DNA of 64,000 nucleotides from Aeromonas lacus (GCF_000764665.1 NZ_JRGM01000130.1:102250-166249), one strand, 5' to 3'; shown: positions 8,282 through 17,470, counted from the stretch's first letter. Notes: a model not told the origin generated them from the letters alone. Made by a program: numbers and translations.

Positions 8282-9721
8282 TTACATGATGGTAAACGGC
8301 ATGATGATGTGGAATTTGACGTCGTGTTCGGATTGGAACATGTTCGGATAGTACCAGTTTCCTTTCTCATCCTGCATGTTGTTGTAATCGGTGTAGTGCA
8401 GTTTGAACAGAGTGCCTTTCAACTTGCCATCCTGCACGGTATACATGACGTCAAAGTTGGCTGCCCACTCTTTGCCATCCACACGGGTGCTATTGCCATT
8501 TTCGGCATCCCAGCCATAGGCACCGGATACACCAACAGACCAGCCAGGGGCACCTACCAGATCATCCAGAGAGCGAGTTACACCGGCAAACAGTGCTTTC
8601 TCGTTGTTTTCGTTCCAGTCTGAGCGGGAGTCCCACCAAATTTCGTTGGCACCCTGGGAGTTGCCGTAGCCTTTGGTCAGACGGGGCAGGTAGTTCCCCA
8701 TGTCACCTTCAGCTTTAGTCCACAAGCCTTCCAGGCGGAAACCATAAGGACCCATGGCCCAAGCGGCAGTCAGAGCTTGCTGCCATGCAAGACCGTCATA
8801 GTCAGTGTTGTCAGTTTCGGAACCGTAGAACTGATAACTGGTGGTGAGGCCACCCAGCACGTCAAACTTGTGAGCCAGTTTGAAGTGGTAGCTGTCCATG
8901 TAGCCTTCAGACTGACCGAAAGAGCCGGTAACGGCAGTGCCATTCTCAAAGGTATAGCGAGCAGCCAGGGCGTGGATGTAGTCGATCTGGTTTTCATCAG
9001 AGTACTGGGTAGCAGCACCGGCGTAGTTGCCAGCTTTGGAGAAGCCGTTGGTATCTTTGAACCAGGGGGCCTTGTACTCGTCAGCGATGGCATAGGTCAG
9101 GTAGAGGCCGCCGAAGTTGCCTTCAATCTGGCCACCACGATAGGTACCTGGCTGATAGGACCAGTTAACACCCATTACGCCCGGAACATAGAGCTGGGTC
9201 AAACCACCCTTGGCAGTCAGTGCTCCGTCCAGGAATTTCAGTTTCAAAGCAGCATTGGAGAGACTGGCACCATTTTCGGAGAGACCATCCCCTTGTGACC
9301 AGCTGTTGCCCCAGAAGGAGAACTCGTTCTCTTCGTTGACACCGTTGCTTTCGTCAACAGCAAGGTTGGCAGCAGCGAAGCCACCTACATCAACACCGAT
9401 CATGTCCCATGCATAGCCGGAGTTGAAGTTCAGTGCTACCTGTGCAGTAGAGTGGCTGAGGTTGGTATGATACTTGCCATCTTGGGCAGGTACATATTTG
9501 CCATCGTCATCGTAGTGGGCTTCTTGGCCCTGTTTGCGGTCACGTTCACGCTGGAAGTAGAAAATACCACCAGTCAGCTTGGAATCATTGACGAAGGCTT
9601 CGTAGGATTTGCCGTAGGTTGGGCTCATCATGTCCTGAGCTGCCAATGCCATACCGGGTGCTACCAGAGCGGCTACCACAGCGGCACTCAACGCGGCGCG
9701 CTTGAAGATCACTTTTTCCAT
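8282..9721 (-). CDS. chiP: Chitoporin ChiP (OprD/YbfM-type outer membrane porin)
   Basis: A 479-aa outer membrane beta-barrel with a signal peptide (cleavage near ALAA, residue 28) and an aromatic C-terminal strand ending FTIM. Many blocks match enterobacterial ChiP: SKLTGGIFYFQRERDRK, YKTNLSHST-like KYHTNLSHST, LTTSYQFYGSETDN, and GTLFKLHYTDYNNMQDE before SEHDVKFHIIMPFTIM. ChiP takes up chitooligosaccharides, which fits aquatic chitin users. AGGAG precedes the ATG. In E. coli the gene is silenced by the sRNA ChiX; I cannot identify a ChiX pairing site here. Confidence 0.87.
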   Translation of the reverse strand: MEKVIFKRAALSAAVVAALVAPGMALAAQDMMSPTYGKSYEAFVNDSKLTGGIFYFQRERDRKQGQEAHYDDDGKYVPAQDGKYHTNLSHSTAQVALNFNSGYAWDMIGVDVGGFAAANLAVDESNGVNEENEFSFWGNSWSQGDGLSENGASLSNAALKLKFLDGALTAKGGLTQLYVPGVMGVNWSYQPGTYRGGQIEGNFGGLYLTYAIADEYKAPWFKDTNGFSKAGNYAGAATQYSDENQIDYIHALAARYTFENGTAVTGSFGQSEGYMDSYHFKLAHKFDVLGGLTTSYQFYGSETDNTDYDGLAWQQALTAAWAMGPYGFRLEGLWTKAEGDMGNYLPRLTKGYGNSQGANEIWWDSRSDWNENNEKALFAGVTRSLDDLVGAPGWSVGVSGAYGWDAENGNSTRVDGKEWAANFDVMYTVQDGKLKGTLFKLHYTDYNNMQDEKGNWYYPNMFQSEHDVKFHIIMPFTIM

Positions 9722-10165
9722 TTTGTATTGCTCCTGATTTTATGGACTTAGCTTTTTTGTTCCGGCAGTCGGCATCTGGCCTACCGCTCGGTATTGGCAT
9801 TGCAATCAAAACCCCGCAGGGCAAAAAATCGTTCAGTTTGATGTCTGCGACCCCGATGTCTTGGCACATCTGTGGCACTGCAGTTCTGTTCATCACTCTT
9901 TGTGTTTTTATGTTCCGATTCTTGGCTATCGGACAATCACAAGAGTACGTTCGCGGTGCGAAATATCAATGAAAAGTTCCCGCCAAGTTTCAAAAGTATG
10001 ACAGAGTGCAAATATTCATTGCGTCGAGGCGAAGGGCTCTCATTCCACGTCATGCGGCCATGAGAGCCATTTTCAATGGGTTGCAGAATGAGGTGGGGTG
10101 CGAGCAGGGCGACGGCCTGTCTGTGGTCAATATTAACCTGCAGGTAACAGATAATTTTGCGCAAC
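9722..10165. promoter_or_regulatory. Gene-free upstream region of chiP
   Basis: About 440 bases without a convincing gene separate chiP from the end of the chemoreceptor operon; both are on the minus strand, so this holds the chiP promoter and a possibly long leader. The part near the ATG is A/T-rich, with a T6 tract followed by GCCCTGCGGGGTTTT, too short a stem to call a terminator. I found no clear CRP site or sRNA. Confidence 0.5.
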
Positions 10166-10194
10166 AAAAAAACTCTCCCGCTGACAGGCGAGAG
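10166..10194 (-). terminator. Terminator of the methyl-accepting chemotaxis gene
   Basis: On the minus strand a CTCTC(GCC)...GGGAGAG hairpin with a small bulge (10173-10194) is followed by seven T residues (10172-10166). Confidence 0.75.
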
Positions 10195-10221
10195 AGGGGC
10201 GGGGCTGTTAGCGCGCAATAT

Positions 10222-12159
10222 TCAATTTGGCTGACCCAGGATCAGCGGGATCTGGCGGGCCTGATAGTGAATGTGGGAGGAGACCTGCACCGAGAGCTGG
10301 TTGACCTGACTGGCATGCTGATGAATGCGGGCGATCAGGTCGGCAAAGCTGGCCAGTTTGTGCTCCTGACTTTTGGCATTGTCGGCGCCTTGCAGGGCGA
10401 TCACTGCGGTATTGCGGGCTATCTCCCGCACGGCCTGGGTGGTTTCCCGGAGTCGCTCGGCCTGCTCGCGCTGGCTGTTTGCCTCGCTGGTGATGCGGTC
10501 GAGCACGGTTCCAAGCTGGTCGCCTGACTGGGTCAGTCGCCCGAGGATCTCGGTGATCTGGTTGAGCGAGCGCTGGGTGTTGGCAGAGAGATGGCGCACC
10601 TCATCGGCTACCACGGCAAAACCGCGCCCCTGCTCGCCGGCACGGGCGGCTTCGATGGCAGCATTGAGGGCCAGCAGGTTGGTCTGCTGGGCGATGTGGC
10701 CAATCACGTCGACGATGGCGGTCACGTCGCTGACCGAGCGTTTGAGAGCCTGCAGTGCTTCGCCGCTCTCGTCGATGGCAAGTCCGGTCTGGGTGGTCGC
10801 ATGCAGCATGCTGCCAACCAGTCCTTCACTCTGGCTCATGGCCTGTTCGTTGTGGCTGGCATGGCGGGCTATCTCGGCCGCTACCTGATGCACCTCGCCA
10901 GCCAGCTGATTGAGTTCTCCCATCATCTGACCGCTTTCATCGACGACCTGCTCGGTGGTGCGGGTGCTCTGGTGGATCTCCTCTACCTGGCTCACCATCC
11001 CCTGCAGGCTGGTTGAAACCGCCGAGAGTTGCCCCGCTTTCTGCTGCTGATCCTGTTGCAGTCGGCCAATCAGGCGGTTGTAGCTGGCGACTATGTCTCC
11101 CAGCTCGTTGCGCTCGCCAGCAGCAGGCAAGGGTTCCGCTTGCCCGGTGTTATCCAGCTGCAGAAAGGCGTGACGCAAGCGCAGCAAGGGGGCAAGCAGC
11201 CAGCGGCGCTGCACCAGCGCAAAAAGGAGGGCTACCGCCACCAGGATCAGCGCCAGAGTGCCGAGTATGGTGGCCAGTCTCTGGTTGACGGCTTGCCGTT
11301 CGCTGGCAATCGTGTCGCCCATCTCGCGGGTGAGCTGCACCATCCGGCTGATATCCTGCTGCACGGCATGGCGGGCAGCCTGCTGTTGCTGCAGCGCCAT
11401 GCGGCTGTTGGCCAGCTCCTGTGGATAGCGCTTGATGAGTGATTGCACCTCGCTGCGCGGCTGATCACCTATCTCCTTGCGTTCAGGCTCTCCCAGAGTG
11501 AATTCGTCCGCCGCTGGCTGTTCATAGATGCCGAGCAGTGGCAGAGCTTGCAGCTGGTTCGCCTGCTTCGCCATCCCTTCCAGTTCGAGAGTGAGCCCTT
11601 CAAGCAGTTTGCTGCTTCCCTGCTCCATGTAGCTTTGGCGCTGGTGACCGAGCTGCGACAGGCTGGCCAGAATCTCCGAGGCTGCCAAGCGGTATTGCCG
11701 GGCAGCATCGGCCTGTTCCCCGCCTTCACCCTGTTCTCCGTAGCGCAGCATAGCCAGCGCCTGACTGGCGATCTCGTTCTCGGCATTTTGCAACAGCAAC
11801 TGGCTGTTGCCGGAGAGCTTGCCCGCCGCCTGATAGTCGTGCTCGATGCGCTTGCCCATCTCCTCCAGCTGATGCTGCAGAGGGGCGGCTATCTCTTGTG
11901 GCTGATTTGCCAGCGCAACCAGAACCTGTGTGCGGATCTTCTCTGCGGCGGCCAGTTGCTGGGGATCGCCTGCAGCGAGGTAGTCACGCAGGCTGTTTTG
12001 CAACGCGACCGTGACCTGTTGTTGCAGCGCCTCATGTTGTCGTTGAGTCTGCTCGGTCTGTGCCAGCTGTTGCCACCCCCGGTAGAGCGCCAGCGCCTCG
12101 CCTCCCGCGACCAGCAGTAGAACAAAGGAGGAGAGGGTGACGTAGTGGGCAATTTTCAC
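10222..12159 (-). CDS. Methyl-accepting chemotaxis protein
   Basis: A 645-aa chemoreceptor with TM1 at about residues 5-25, a helical, glutamine-rich periplasmic domain of about 270 residues, TM2 near 290-313 ([16 protein letters not shown]), a HAMP linker and the cytoplasmic signalling domain. The invariant hairpin tip is plain ([20 protein letters not shown]). It should signal to CheA/CheW; its ligand is unknown, and a four-helix-bundle sensor is inferred. I chose the GTG at 12159 (AGGA eight bases upstream, and TM1 begins at once) over the ATG at 12198. A sigma28-like -10 (TCCGATAA, 12251-12244) lies upstream but without a good -35. Confidence 0.88.
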   Translation of the reverse strand: MKIAHYVTLSSFVLLLVAGGEALALYRGWQQLAQTEQTQRQHEALQQQVTVALQNSLRDYLAAGDPQQLAAAEKIRTQVLVALANQPQEIAAPLQHQLEEMGKRIEHDYQAAGKLSGNSQLLLQNAENEIASQALAMLRYGEQGEGGEQADAARQYRLAASEILASLSQLGHQRQSYMEQGSSKLLEGLTLELEGMAKQANQLQALPLLGIYEQPAADEFTLGEPERKEIGDQPRSEVQSLIKRYPQELANSRMALQQQQAARHAVQQDISRMVQLTREMGDTIASERQAVNQRLATILGTLALILVAVALLFALVQRRWLLAPLLRLRHAFLQLDNTGQAEPLPAAGERNELGDIVASYNRLIGRLQQDQQQKAGQLSAVSTSLQGMVSQVEEIHQSTRTTEQVVDESGQMMGELNQLAGEVHQVAAEIARHASHNEQAMSQSEGLVGSMLHATTQTGLAIDESGEALQALKRSVSDVTAIVDVIGHIAQQTNLLALNAAIEAARAGEQGRGFAVVADEVRHLSANTQRSLNQITEILGRLTQSGDQLGTVLDRITSEANSQREQAERLRETTQAVREIARNTAVIALQGADNAKSQEHKLASFADLIARIHQHASQVNQLSVQVSSHIHYQARQIPLILGQPN

Positions 12160-12276
12160 GATGTTGTTCCTGTCAGCTGTAGACCATCCATGGGGCATGG
12201 CCTGAGCCTAACGGGGAGTGATGGCGTTTTTATGACACCATCTTTATCGGAGCGATTTTTGCCAGTGCTGCAGGGG

Positions 12277-13161
12277 TTAGCGGGCGGTAGAAATAGCTGA
12301 AGGCGCTTTTTTGCTCTGCATGCCGATCAGGGCGCCGCCCATGATCAGGGCGCCAGCCAGCAGATGGCGCGAGGTCAGCTCCTCTCCGTTCAATGTCACC
12401 AGCAGCAAGGTACTCAGCAGGGGGGTCAGGTAGGCAAGGGCGCCGATCCGGCGCGGATCGCCGTCTCGCAGTGCCAGGTACCAGGTAACGAAGGCCGCCC
12501 CCATGGGGCCCAGGGCCAGCCCGATGATGAGGCTCCAGTCGCTGGCGGGGATCTGTGCCAGCGGCAGAGGCCCCTCCAGCAGACGGGCGAGCAGCAGAGC
12601 CAGCACGCCGGCGGGCAGACAGGCTGCGGCCGTGACCACGGCAGGCGCCGGTGGCAGACGACGCGACAGTACCGAGTAGGCGCCCCAGATGATGGCTGCA
12701 CCCAGCGCCAGCAGATAGCCGGGCAGATAGGCTTGCTGCAGTTGCAGCTCGCCATCGACCATCACCAGCATGGAGCCAGCCAGACCGCAGATCCCCGCCA
12801 GAATGTGGCGAAGGTGGAGGGGATGATTTGGCAGCAACAGCGGGGTGAAGAGGATGATGCAGAGTGGCCAGAGGTAGTTGATGAGGTTGGCTTCAAGCAC
12901 CGGGGCGTGGCGAAAGCTCATAAAAAGCAGCAGATGATAAAAGAGCAGGGCTGTGATGGTAATCAGCCAGGTGAGCGGGCTGGCCCGCCACTGGCGCCAG
13001 AACGGTAATGCCCCGGCCCCGCAGAAAAACAGCACCAGTCCCACCAGAACGAGCGGTGACACGCTGACAATACGCGACGTCAGTGCCGCCAGCGAAGCCC
13101 ACAGCACAATGGTCAGCAAGGCAAAACCGGTGGATCTATCCCACCAGGAACAACCGGACAT
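12277..13161 (-). CDS. DMT-superfamily (EamA) transporter
   Basis: A 294-aa integral membrane protein of about ten helices made of two EamA repeats. The first is around residues 10-130 and ends with NYLWPLCIILFTPLLLP; the second is around 145-285 with WGAYSVLSRRLP and ALAYLTPLLSTLLL. The ANLINYLWP signature and the length are typical of the YddG-like aromatic amino acid or metabolite exporters, but the substrate is not determined by sequence. AAGGAG lies six bases before the ATG. The chemoreceptor gene follows 117 bases downstream. Confidence 0.8.
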   Translation of the reverse strand: MSGCSWWDRSTGFALLTIVLWASLAALTSRIVSVSPLVLVGLVLFFCGAGALPFWRQWRASPLTWLITITALLFYHLLLFMSFRHAPVLEANLINYLWPLCIILFTPLLLPNHPLHLRHILAGICGLAGSMLVMVDGELQLQQAYLPGYLLALGAAIIWGAYSVLSRRLPPAPAVVTAAACLPAGVLALLLARLLEGPLPLAQIPASDWSLIIGLALGPMGAAFVTWYLALRDGDPRRIGALAYLTPLLSTLLLVTLNGEELTSRHLLAGALIMGGALIGMQSKKAPSAISTAR

Positions 13162-13313
13162 CCAACACTCCTTTGCAAGATGAAGCTGCTGGCTTTGGGC
13201 TCGGGGCCCAGCCAAAGAGAGCCAGTCTATCAGAGAGAGTGCAAGCCCAGAATGCGGAAAGCAGAGGGCAATAACGGATGGGGGAGAAAGGATTTTCTGT
13301 CGCTAAAAACGAC

Positions 13314-13348
13314 CAAGGGGCTGGCACCATGACGATGCCAACCCCTTG
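13314..13348 (-). terminator. Terminator of tRNA-Arg
   Basis: A 13-bp stem (CAAGGGGCTGGCA, 13314-13326, with TGCCAACCCCTTG, 13336-13348, one wobble) lies just past the tRNA 3' end. T-rich sequence follows on the minus strand. Confidence 0.8.
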
Positions 13349-13355
13349 TTTTATA

Positions 13356-13432
13356 TGGCGCTCCCGACTGGAGTCGAACCAGTGGCCTGTCCCTTAGGAG
13401 GGGACCGCTCTATCCTACTGAGCTACGGGAGC
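13356..13432 (-). tRNA. tRNA-Arg (anticodon CCT, reads AGG)
   Basis: A full 77-nt cloverleaf with encoded CCA. The acceptor stem is GCTCCCG/CGGGAGC with discriminator G. The D stem is GCTC/GAGC. The anticodon arm GTCCC-CTCCTAA-GGGAC places CCT at positions 34-36. The T arm is ACTGG-TTCGACT-CCAGT. It decodes the rare arginine codon AGG. It is transcribed on its own between flgT and the DMT exporter gene. Confidence 0.96.
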
Positions 13433-13444
13433 CTTGTGGCGGGC

Positions 13445-13472
13445 ATTATACAAGAAGCAACTCCCTTTTAAA
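13445..13472 (-). promoter_or_regulatory. Promoter of tRNA-Arg
   Basis: On the minus strand TTTAAA (13472-13467), a 16-base spacer and a perfect TATAAT (13450-13445) lie 12 bases before the tRNA 5' end. The GC-rich sequence GCCCGCC just downstream is typical of a stringent discriminator. Confidence 0.75.
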
Positions 13473-13482
13473 CCCTTGATTC

Positions 13483-14637
13483 CTATTCCAATACTGCCAA
13501 ATCCCCGTTCTGGATGTTGAACGGTGAATATTTGTTCTGGCTGCGGATGATGGCGCCGTCGTCGAATACCTGCACCACCTCGAACAGGCCGTCGGCCGGG
13601 TTGCGCATCATGCGGGACTTGCCGTAGGGGTCGATGAAGTCGGCATTGTGCTGGATCCGGAACTGGTCGCCGAGTTTGACGCCGTTGCGCCGGCCGAGAT
13701 TGATGTAGGGGCCGCGTTCGTTCTGGCCGACCACCCGGGCGGTGACCGGGGCGCAGGTGAGCTGGGCCACCAGATCCTGAGCGGCCTGCTGCAGCTGGTA
13801 GTTGACCTCCTGACCGTAGCTCGATTGCCAGAACTGGCCGCTGTTGCTGCCAACCTGATCCCGTTTGCCGAAGGTCCAGGTGGCGCGCCCTTCATAGACC
13901 TTGCGGTTGATCAGGCTGCCGTTGATGCCGTCGAACAGGTAGAGCTGCATGCGAAAATTGCGGACGGGATCCTGAAACCAGCTGGTCAGCTGGTTGCCCT
14001 GTGGCTCGATGGAGAGATCGTCGATGCTGCCGAGCACCAAATATTGGCTGTCGGTGCGCAGGCTGAGGGCCTTGATCTCCTCGAGGGCGCTGCGATCCCC
14101 CTGTTGCAGGTGAAGCGGGTCGATACGCAGGTTTTCATCCAGCCACTGGCGCACCGCCACCCCTTGTTGGGCGTTGGCGAGGGTTTCGAACAGCCTGCGC
14201 GAGAGATTTTCCGGCATGTCGTCCATGGCGCCGTAGCTGGCCTGATCGGGGTAGCGCAGGCGTAGCCTGACCAGTGTCAAATCCTTGGCGAAGTGTTGGG
14301 TCTGGCAGATCTGGCGTTCGGCCTGAATGTCGGCCACCAGGGTGATGTACATGCGGCCATTGCGTACCTCTTCCCGTTTGAGGCGGTACTGGCGAATGTC
14401 ACCGCCGGAGCGGATCTGGATCTGCTCGGATTGCAGGCTGCCATTTTCCAGCCGCTGGACGCTGGAGACGGCGGCACCACTGGCCAGCAGCGCCTGACGC
14501 AGGGCATCGCGAGTCGCCTGTTCACGGGCGTAGACTTCATCCCCCCCCAGAATGGCGGCACTGCCCTGCGCTTCGATAAGCTCGGCGCGGGCGCTCAGGC
14601 TGGCCAGCAGCAGGGTCAACAGCAGCGGTAATTTCAT
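13483..14637 (-). CDS. flgT: Flagellar H-ring protein FlgT
   Basis: A 384-aa periplasmic protein with signal peptide LPLLLTLLLASLSARA, then the FlgT N-, middle and C-domains: the N-domain begins AELIEAQGSAAILGGDEVYAREQATRDAL, and the C-domain carries the SH3-like NLGRRNGVKLGDQFRI. In Vibrio, FlgT builds the H ring around the LP ring of the sodium-driven polar motor and recruits MotX/MotY. It lies head-to-head with flgO-flgP, the order seen in Vibrio, but flgN/flgM/flgA are not adjacent here. The start at 14637 has AAGG upstream; a longer frame is rejected because it hides the signal peptide. A sigma54-like promoter lies upstream. Confidence 0.92.
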   Translation of the reverse strand: MKLPLLLTLLLASLSARAELIEAQGSAAILGGDEVYAREQATRDALRQALLASGAAVSSVQRLENGSLQSEQIQIRSGGDIRQYRLKREEVRNGRMYITLVADIQAERQICQTQHFAKDLTLVRLRLRYPDQASYGAMDDMPENLSRRLFETLANAQQGVAVRQWLDENLRIDPLHLQQGDRSALEEIKALSLRTDSQYLVLGSIDDLSIEPQGNQLTSWFQDPVRNFRMQLYLFDGINGSLINRKVYEGRATWTFGKRDQVGSNSGQFWQSSYGQEVNYQLQQAAQDLVAQLTCAPVTARVVGQNERGPYINLGRRNGVKLGDQFRIQHNADFIDPYGKSRMMRNPADGLFEVVQVFDDGAIIRSQNKYSPFNIQNGDLAVLE

Positions 14638-14770
14638 AGCAGATACCTTGATTAGGCGACTCGCAGCCTCTTCTCTTGAAGAGGGCATTGCGGGCCGACA
14701 TGGATCACAACAGTTGTTCGATGGCGTTTTTCTGACCATCCGCCAGAGATTGGCTCAACAGCGAAGCTTT

Positions 14771-14787
14771 CAGCAAGAATCATGCCT
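14771..14787 (-). promoter_or_regulatory. Sigma54-like promoter for flgT
   Basis: On the minus strand AGGCATG-ATTC-TTGCT has the essential GG (14786-14785) and GC (14774-14773) exactly ten bases apart and agrees with TGGCACG-N4-TTGCW in 10 of 12 positions. It would start transcription about 125 bases before flgT. Polar flagellar genes of this group are known to need RpoN with FlrA/FlrC-type activators. Confidence 0.55.
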
Positions 14788-14797
14788 CATTCCCGGC

Positions 14798-14824
14798 TCA
14801 AGGTTTGGCCGACGCGTCCGATAA
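14798..14824 (+). promoter_or_regulatory. Sigma28 (FliA) promoter for flgO-flgP
   Basis: TCAAGGTT (14798-14805), 11 bases, then TCCGATAA (14817-14824) matches TAAAGTTT-N11-GCCGATAA in 13 of 16 positions with exact spacing. It lies 32 bases before the flgO start codon. Confidence 0.75.
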
Positions 14825-14855
14825 CAGATCAGGTGCAGATACAGGAAAGGTATCC

Positions 14856-15476
14856 ATGAACAAATTCATCACGGCGTTGGCGCTCGCTCTGGTATTGGCT
14901 GGCTGCGGCTCCGACCCTATCAATCGGGATCAGGGTGATCCGCGTCAGGCGGCGCAGGGGATGGAGCTCAACTGGCTGGTAGCGCGTATGACCGATCAGC
15001 TGATGGAGCGCAAATCGCTTTCCACCCTGACCGATCCCATCGCGGTAGCCTCTTTTGTCGATCTCGATACCCTGCAGGATACCAACTGGATGGGGCAGCA
15101 GATTGAGGAGAGCTTTATCTACGAGCTCAACCGCCGCGGTGAGGTGGTGGTGGACTTCAAGCTGACCGGCAGCATCAAGGTGACGCCGCAGGGGGATTTT
15201 GTGCTGAGCCGCAACTACAAGGAGCTCTCTCCCCGTCTGCCCATCTCGCGCATTCTGGTCGGCACCTTCAGTCGCAACAGCAAGGGGATCCTGGTCAACG
15301 CCCGCATCATTGACATGCGTACCAAGATGGTCGAGACCACGGCCCAGAGCCTGATCCCGCAGAAATATCTGTTCGGTGCCAACAACTCGTTTGGTCGGGC
15401 ATCGATCAACCGCGGTTATCTGATGCGTGACAGTCAGGCCCGACCGGGTGGTCATCTGGTCAACCTGACCCCATAA
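14856..15476 (+). CDS. flgO: Flagellar outer membrane lipoprotein FlgO
   Basis: A 206-aa lipoprotein with lipobox LAGC (Cys18) and a FlgO-type domain: AQGMELNWLVARMTDQLMERKS, IAVASFVDLDTLQDTNWMGQQIEESFIYELNRRG. In Vibrio cholerae FlgO and FlgP are outer membrane proteins needed for normal motility and flagellar stability. AGGAAAGG precedes the ATG at 14856; the upstream in-frame ATG at 14805 would precede the transcription start of the sigma28 promoter. flgP begins ten bases after its stop. Confidence 0.9.
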   Translation: MNKFITALALALVLAGCGSDPINRDQGDPRQAAQGMELNWLVARMTDQLMERKSLSTLTDPIAVASFVDLDTLQDTNWMGQQIEESFIYELNRRGEVVVDFKLTGSIKVTPQGDFVLSRNYKELSPRLPISRILVGTFSRNSKGILVNARIIDMRTKMVETTAQSLIPQKYLFGANNSFGRASINRGYLMRDSQARPGGHLVNLTP

Positions 15477-15486
15477 GGAGCGAGTC

Positions 15487-15912
15487 ATGAAGATGTTGTT
15501 TGGTTGCCTGCTGGCTCTCTTGCTCACCGGTTGCAGCTACAACCGGGTGATGGACTACACCCAGGGTGGCAAGCCCGATGATTTTCCGGTGCTCAAGGCG
15601 GTGGGCTATGCGGTGATCGACATTCAGCCCGGCCCCTCCCAGTCGGAGAAGATGCTGCAAGCCATTCGCGCTTCCAAGATGGATGCCTATCGCGAGCTGG
15701 CCGAGCAGCTCAATGGTCAGCAGGTGCGCGGCCAGAGCAGCTATCGTGACCTGACCCAGACCTCCAACTCGCTGGATGTGTCGGTGGCTGGCGTGGTGCG
15801 TGGTGCCCGGGTGGTCGCTTCCTATCCGCGCGGCAACACCTATGCCACCGAGATGGAGCTCGATACCCGCGCCCTCTACAACATCAACCAGCTGATGGCT
15901 GGTCAGTTCTGA
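15487..15912 (+). CDS. flgP: Flagellar outer membrane lipoprotein FlgP
   Basis: A 141-aa lipoprotein with signal KMLFGCLLALLLTGC (lipobox LTGC, Cys16) and an LPP20-fold body (MLQAIRASKMDAYRELAEQLNGQQVRG...). FlgP is a basal-body-associated lipoprotein; in Vibrio it affects motility, and in Campylobacter it forms basal disks. It is preceded by AAGGAG and forms an operon with flgO, ended by a strong terminator. Confidence 0.9.
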   Translation: MKMLFGCLLALLLTGCSYNRVMDYTQGGKPDDFPVLKAVGYAVIDIQPGPSQSEKMLQAIRASKMDAYRELAEQLNGQQVRGQSSYRDLTQTSNSLDVSVAGVVRGARVVASYPRGNTYATEMELDTRALYNINQLMAGQF

Positions 15913-15939
15913 TGTGAACCGGTCGAAAGCGGTGTGTTC

Positions 15940-15965
15940 AAGGCGAGCCAGCGGCTCGCCTTTTT
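15940..15965 (+). terminator. Terminator of flgO-flgP
   Basis: A perfect 10-bp stem AAGGCGAGCC (15940-15949) / GGCTCGCCTT (15953-15962) runs into a T5 tract. Confidence 0.9.
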
Positions 15966-16183
15966 GTTATCCGCAAGAGTGAATATCCGGGGCCCGGCAG
16001 GGAAAAAATGGCTCTGGGCAGGCAATTTAGCCGTAGCAAGGGCCTTTTTAGCGGGCTGTGTCGTCAATTTTTGCTTGATGATAGTGGGCTGTCATTTAGT
16101 TTTTCTGGACAATAAATAGCCCGTGGTGGTGAGTTCTGGCACCTGGCTACAGCCTGTTCAGCGCTTCAGGTGTGGCTGGTGGC
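15966..16183. other. Gene-free spacer between convergent flgP and pheA
   Basis: About 220 bases of lower-GC sequence lie between two terminators. A 61-codon open frame here lacks a ribosome site and family resemblance. I see nothing else. Confidence 0.5.
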
Positions 16184-16216
16184 AAAAAAACAGAGGCGGG
16201 CATCATGCCCGCCTCT
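16184..16216 (-). terminator. Terminator of pheA
   Basis: The perfect 11-bp stem AGAGGCGGGCA (16192-16202) / TGCCCGCCTCT (16206-16216) is followed on the minus strand by T7 (16190-16184). Confidence 0.9.
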
Positions 16217-16231
16217 TGCCGATTGGCTGGA

Positions 16232-17404
16232 TTATTTGCCCATCAGTACCGGCGGCACTGCGGTCGGTTTGACATCCTCGCTCGGGTAGCAGCCCAGCAC
16301 CTTGATATAGCGGGTGATCTTGGTCAGCTCCACCAGCGCGGCCTGCATCGCCGGGGTTTGCAGGTTGGCGGAGACGTCGAGGTAGAACATCTCTTCCCAC
16401 GGGTTGCCCTGCACCGGACGGGATTCGAGCTTGGTCATGTTGATCTCGTGGCTGCGCAGCACCAGCAGCGCCTCGACCAGCGAACCCGGTTTCTGGGAGG
16501 TGGACATGATGAGGGTGGTCTTGGCCGGGATTTGCTGCGCCACGTCGATGGGCTTGCGCGCCACCACGATAAAGCGGCTGTAGTTCTCTTTCTGGTTGGC
16601 CAGCTGCTCGGCCAGCACGTCCAGACCATACAGTTCACCACCGGCAGCGCTGCCGATGGCCGCGGCCTCCGGGCTGGCCAGTTCCTTCACCTTCATCATG
16701 GCGCTGGAGGAAGAGTCGCAGATCTCGTGGCGCGCCCCTTCCAGCTTGCTCAGGTAGTGGGAGCACTGCTGGAACACCTGCGGATGGGCATAGAAGGTTT
16801 TGATGCGGCCAAGCTCGGTCGGTACGGCGGTGAGAATGCAGTGTTCGATGGGGTAGGTGAGCTCGCCGACGATGGAGAGGCTGGTGTGCTGCATCACGTC
16901 ATAGACTTCGTTGATGGAGCCCGAGCTGGTGTTCTCGATGGGCAGCACGCCAAAGGCGGCGCGACCCGACTCCACCGCATCCAGCACTTCGCGGAAGTTC
17001 TGGCAGTTCACCTCGATCACCTGATCCTTGTAGCGCGCCAGATATTTGCGGGCGGCCAGGCTGGAGTAGGAACCGCGTGGCCCCAGATAGGCGACGCTGG
17101 TCATCGGCTCCTGTTGCTCCGGGTTGAGCAGGCTCTGCAGATAGGCCTGCTGGGAGAGCACCGAGTCCTCGATGATGGTGTGGTAGATGCGGGTGATGTA
17201 CTGGGCATCCAGCCCCAGCACGCGTCCTTGCTGGATCAGGGCGACCAGCAGCTCCTGCTCGCGCTGGTGGTCACGGATGGGGCGTGGGTTGGCTTGCTTG
17301 GCTCGGGCTACCTCGATGCTGAGGGTCTTGCGTTTTGCCAGCAGGGCAAGCAGCTCCTGATCCAACCGGGTGATGTCTTGTCTGATCTCGTCGAGCGTTG
17401 CCAT
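16232..17404 (-). CDS. pheA: Bifunctional chorismate mutase/prephenate dehydratase (P-protein)
   Basis: A 390-aa cytoplasmic enzyme of normal length. Residues 1-90 form an AroQ chorismate mutase helix bundle (LDEIRQDITRLDQELLALLAKRKTL). About 105-285 is prephenate dehydratase (VAYLGPRGSYSSLAARKY...; ENTSSGSINEVYD; SRFIVV). About 300-375 is an ACT domain with the phenylalanine-binding GSLVEAL and ESRP motifs. It makes phenylpyruvate from chorismate for phenylalanine synthesis and is feedback-inhibited by phenylalanine through the ACT domain. Transcription is almost certainly attenuated by the pheL leader 110 bases upstream. Confidence 0.95.
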   Translation of the reverse strand: MATLDEIRQDITRLDQELLALLAKRKTLSIEVARAKQANPRPIRDHQREQELLVALIQQGRVLGLDAQYITRIYHTIIEDSVLSQQAYLQSLLNPEQQEPMTSVAYLGPRGSYSSLAARKYLARYKDQVIEVNCQNFREVLDAVESGRAAFGVLPIENTSSGSINEVYDVMQHTSLSIVGELTYPIEHCILTAVPTELGRIKTFYAHPQVFQQCSHYLSKLEGARHEICDSSSSAMMKVKELASPEAAAIGSAAGGELYGLDVLAEQLANQKENYSRFIVVARKPIDVAQQIPAKTTLIMSTSQKPGSLVEALLVLRSHEINMTKLESRPVQGNPWEEMFYLDVSANLQTPAMQAALVELTKITRYIKVLGCYPSEDVKPTAVPPVLMGK

Positions 17405-17442
17405 GATGGTTCCCTATCCAATTAATCGATTGATATTGATGC

Positions 17443-17470
17443 AAAAAAAAGCCTCCGCGAGGGGAGGCTT
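17443..17470 (-). terminator. Attenuator terminator of pheA
   Basis: On the minus strand AAGCCTCC (17470-17463) pairs with GGAGGCTT (17456-17449) and is followed by T8 (17450-17443). It sits between the Phe-rich leader peptide and pheA, where a pheA attenuator is expected. Confidence 0.88.

Noticed and set aside
12244..12251. TCCGATAA, a sigma28-like -10 before the chemoreceptor gene at 10222-12159
   Set aside because: The -35 region at the proper distance matches only about two of eight positions.
13446..13453. TTATACAA half-site like those of the photolyase operon, upstream of tRNA-Arg
   Set aside because: It is a single copy created by the tRNA promoter's own -10 (TTGTATAAT) without an inverted partner.
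15934..16119. 61-codon open frame between flgP and pheA
   Set aside because: It overlaps the flgP terminator, lacks a ribosome site and resembles nothing known.
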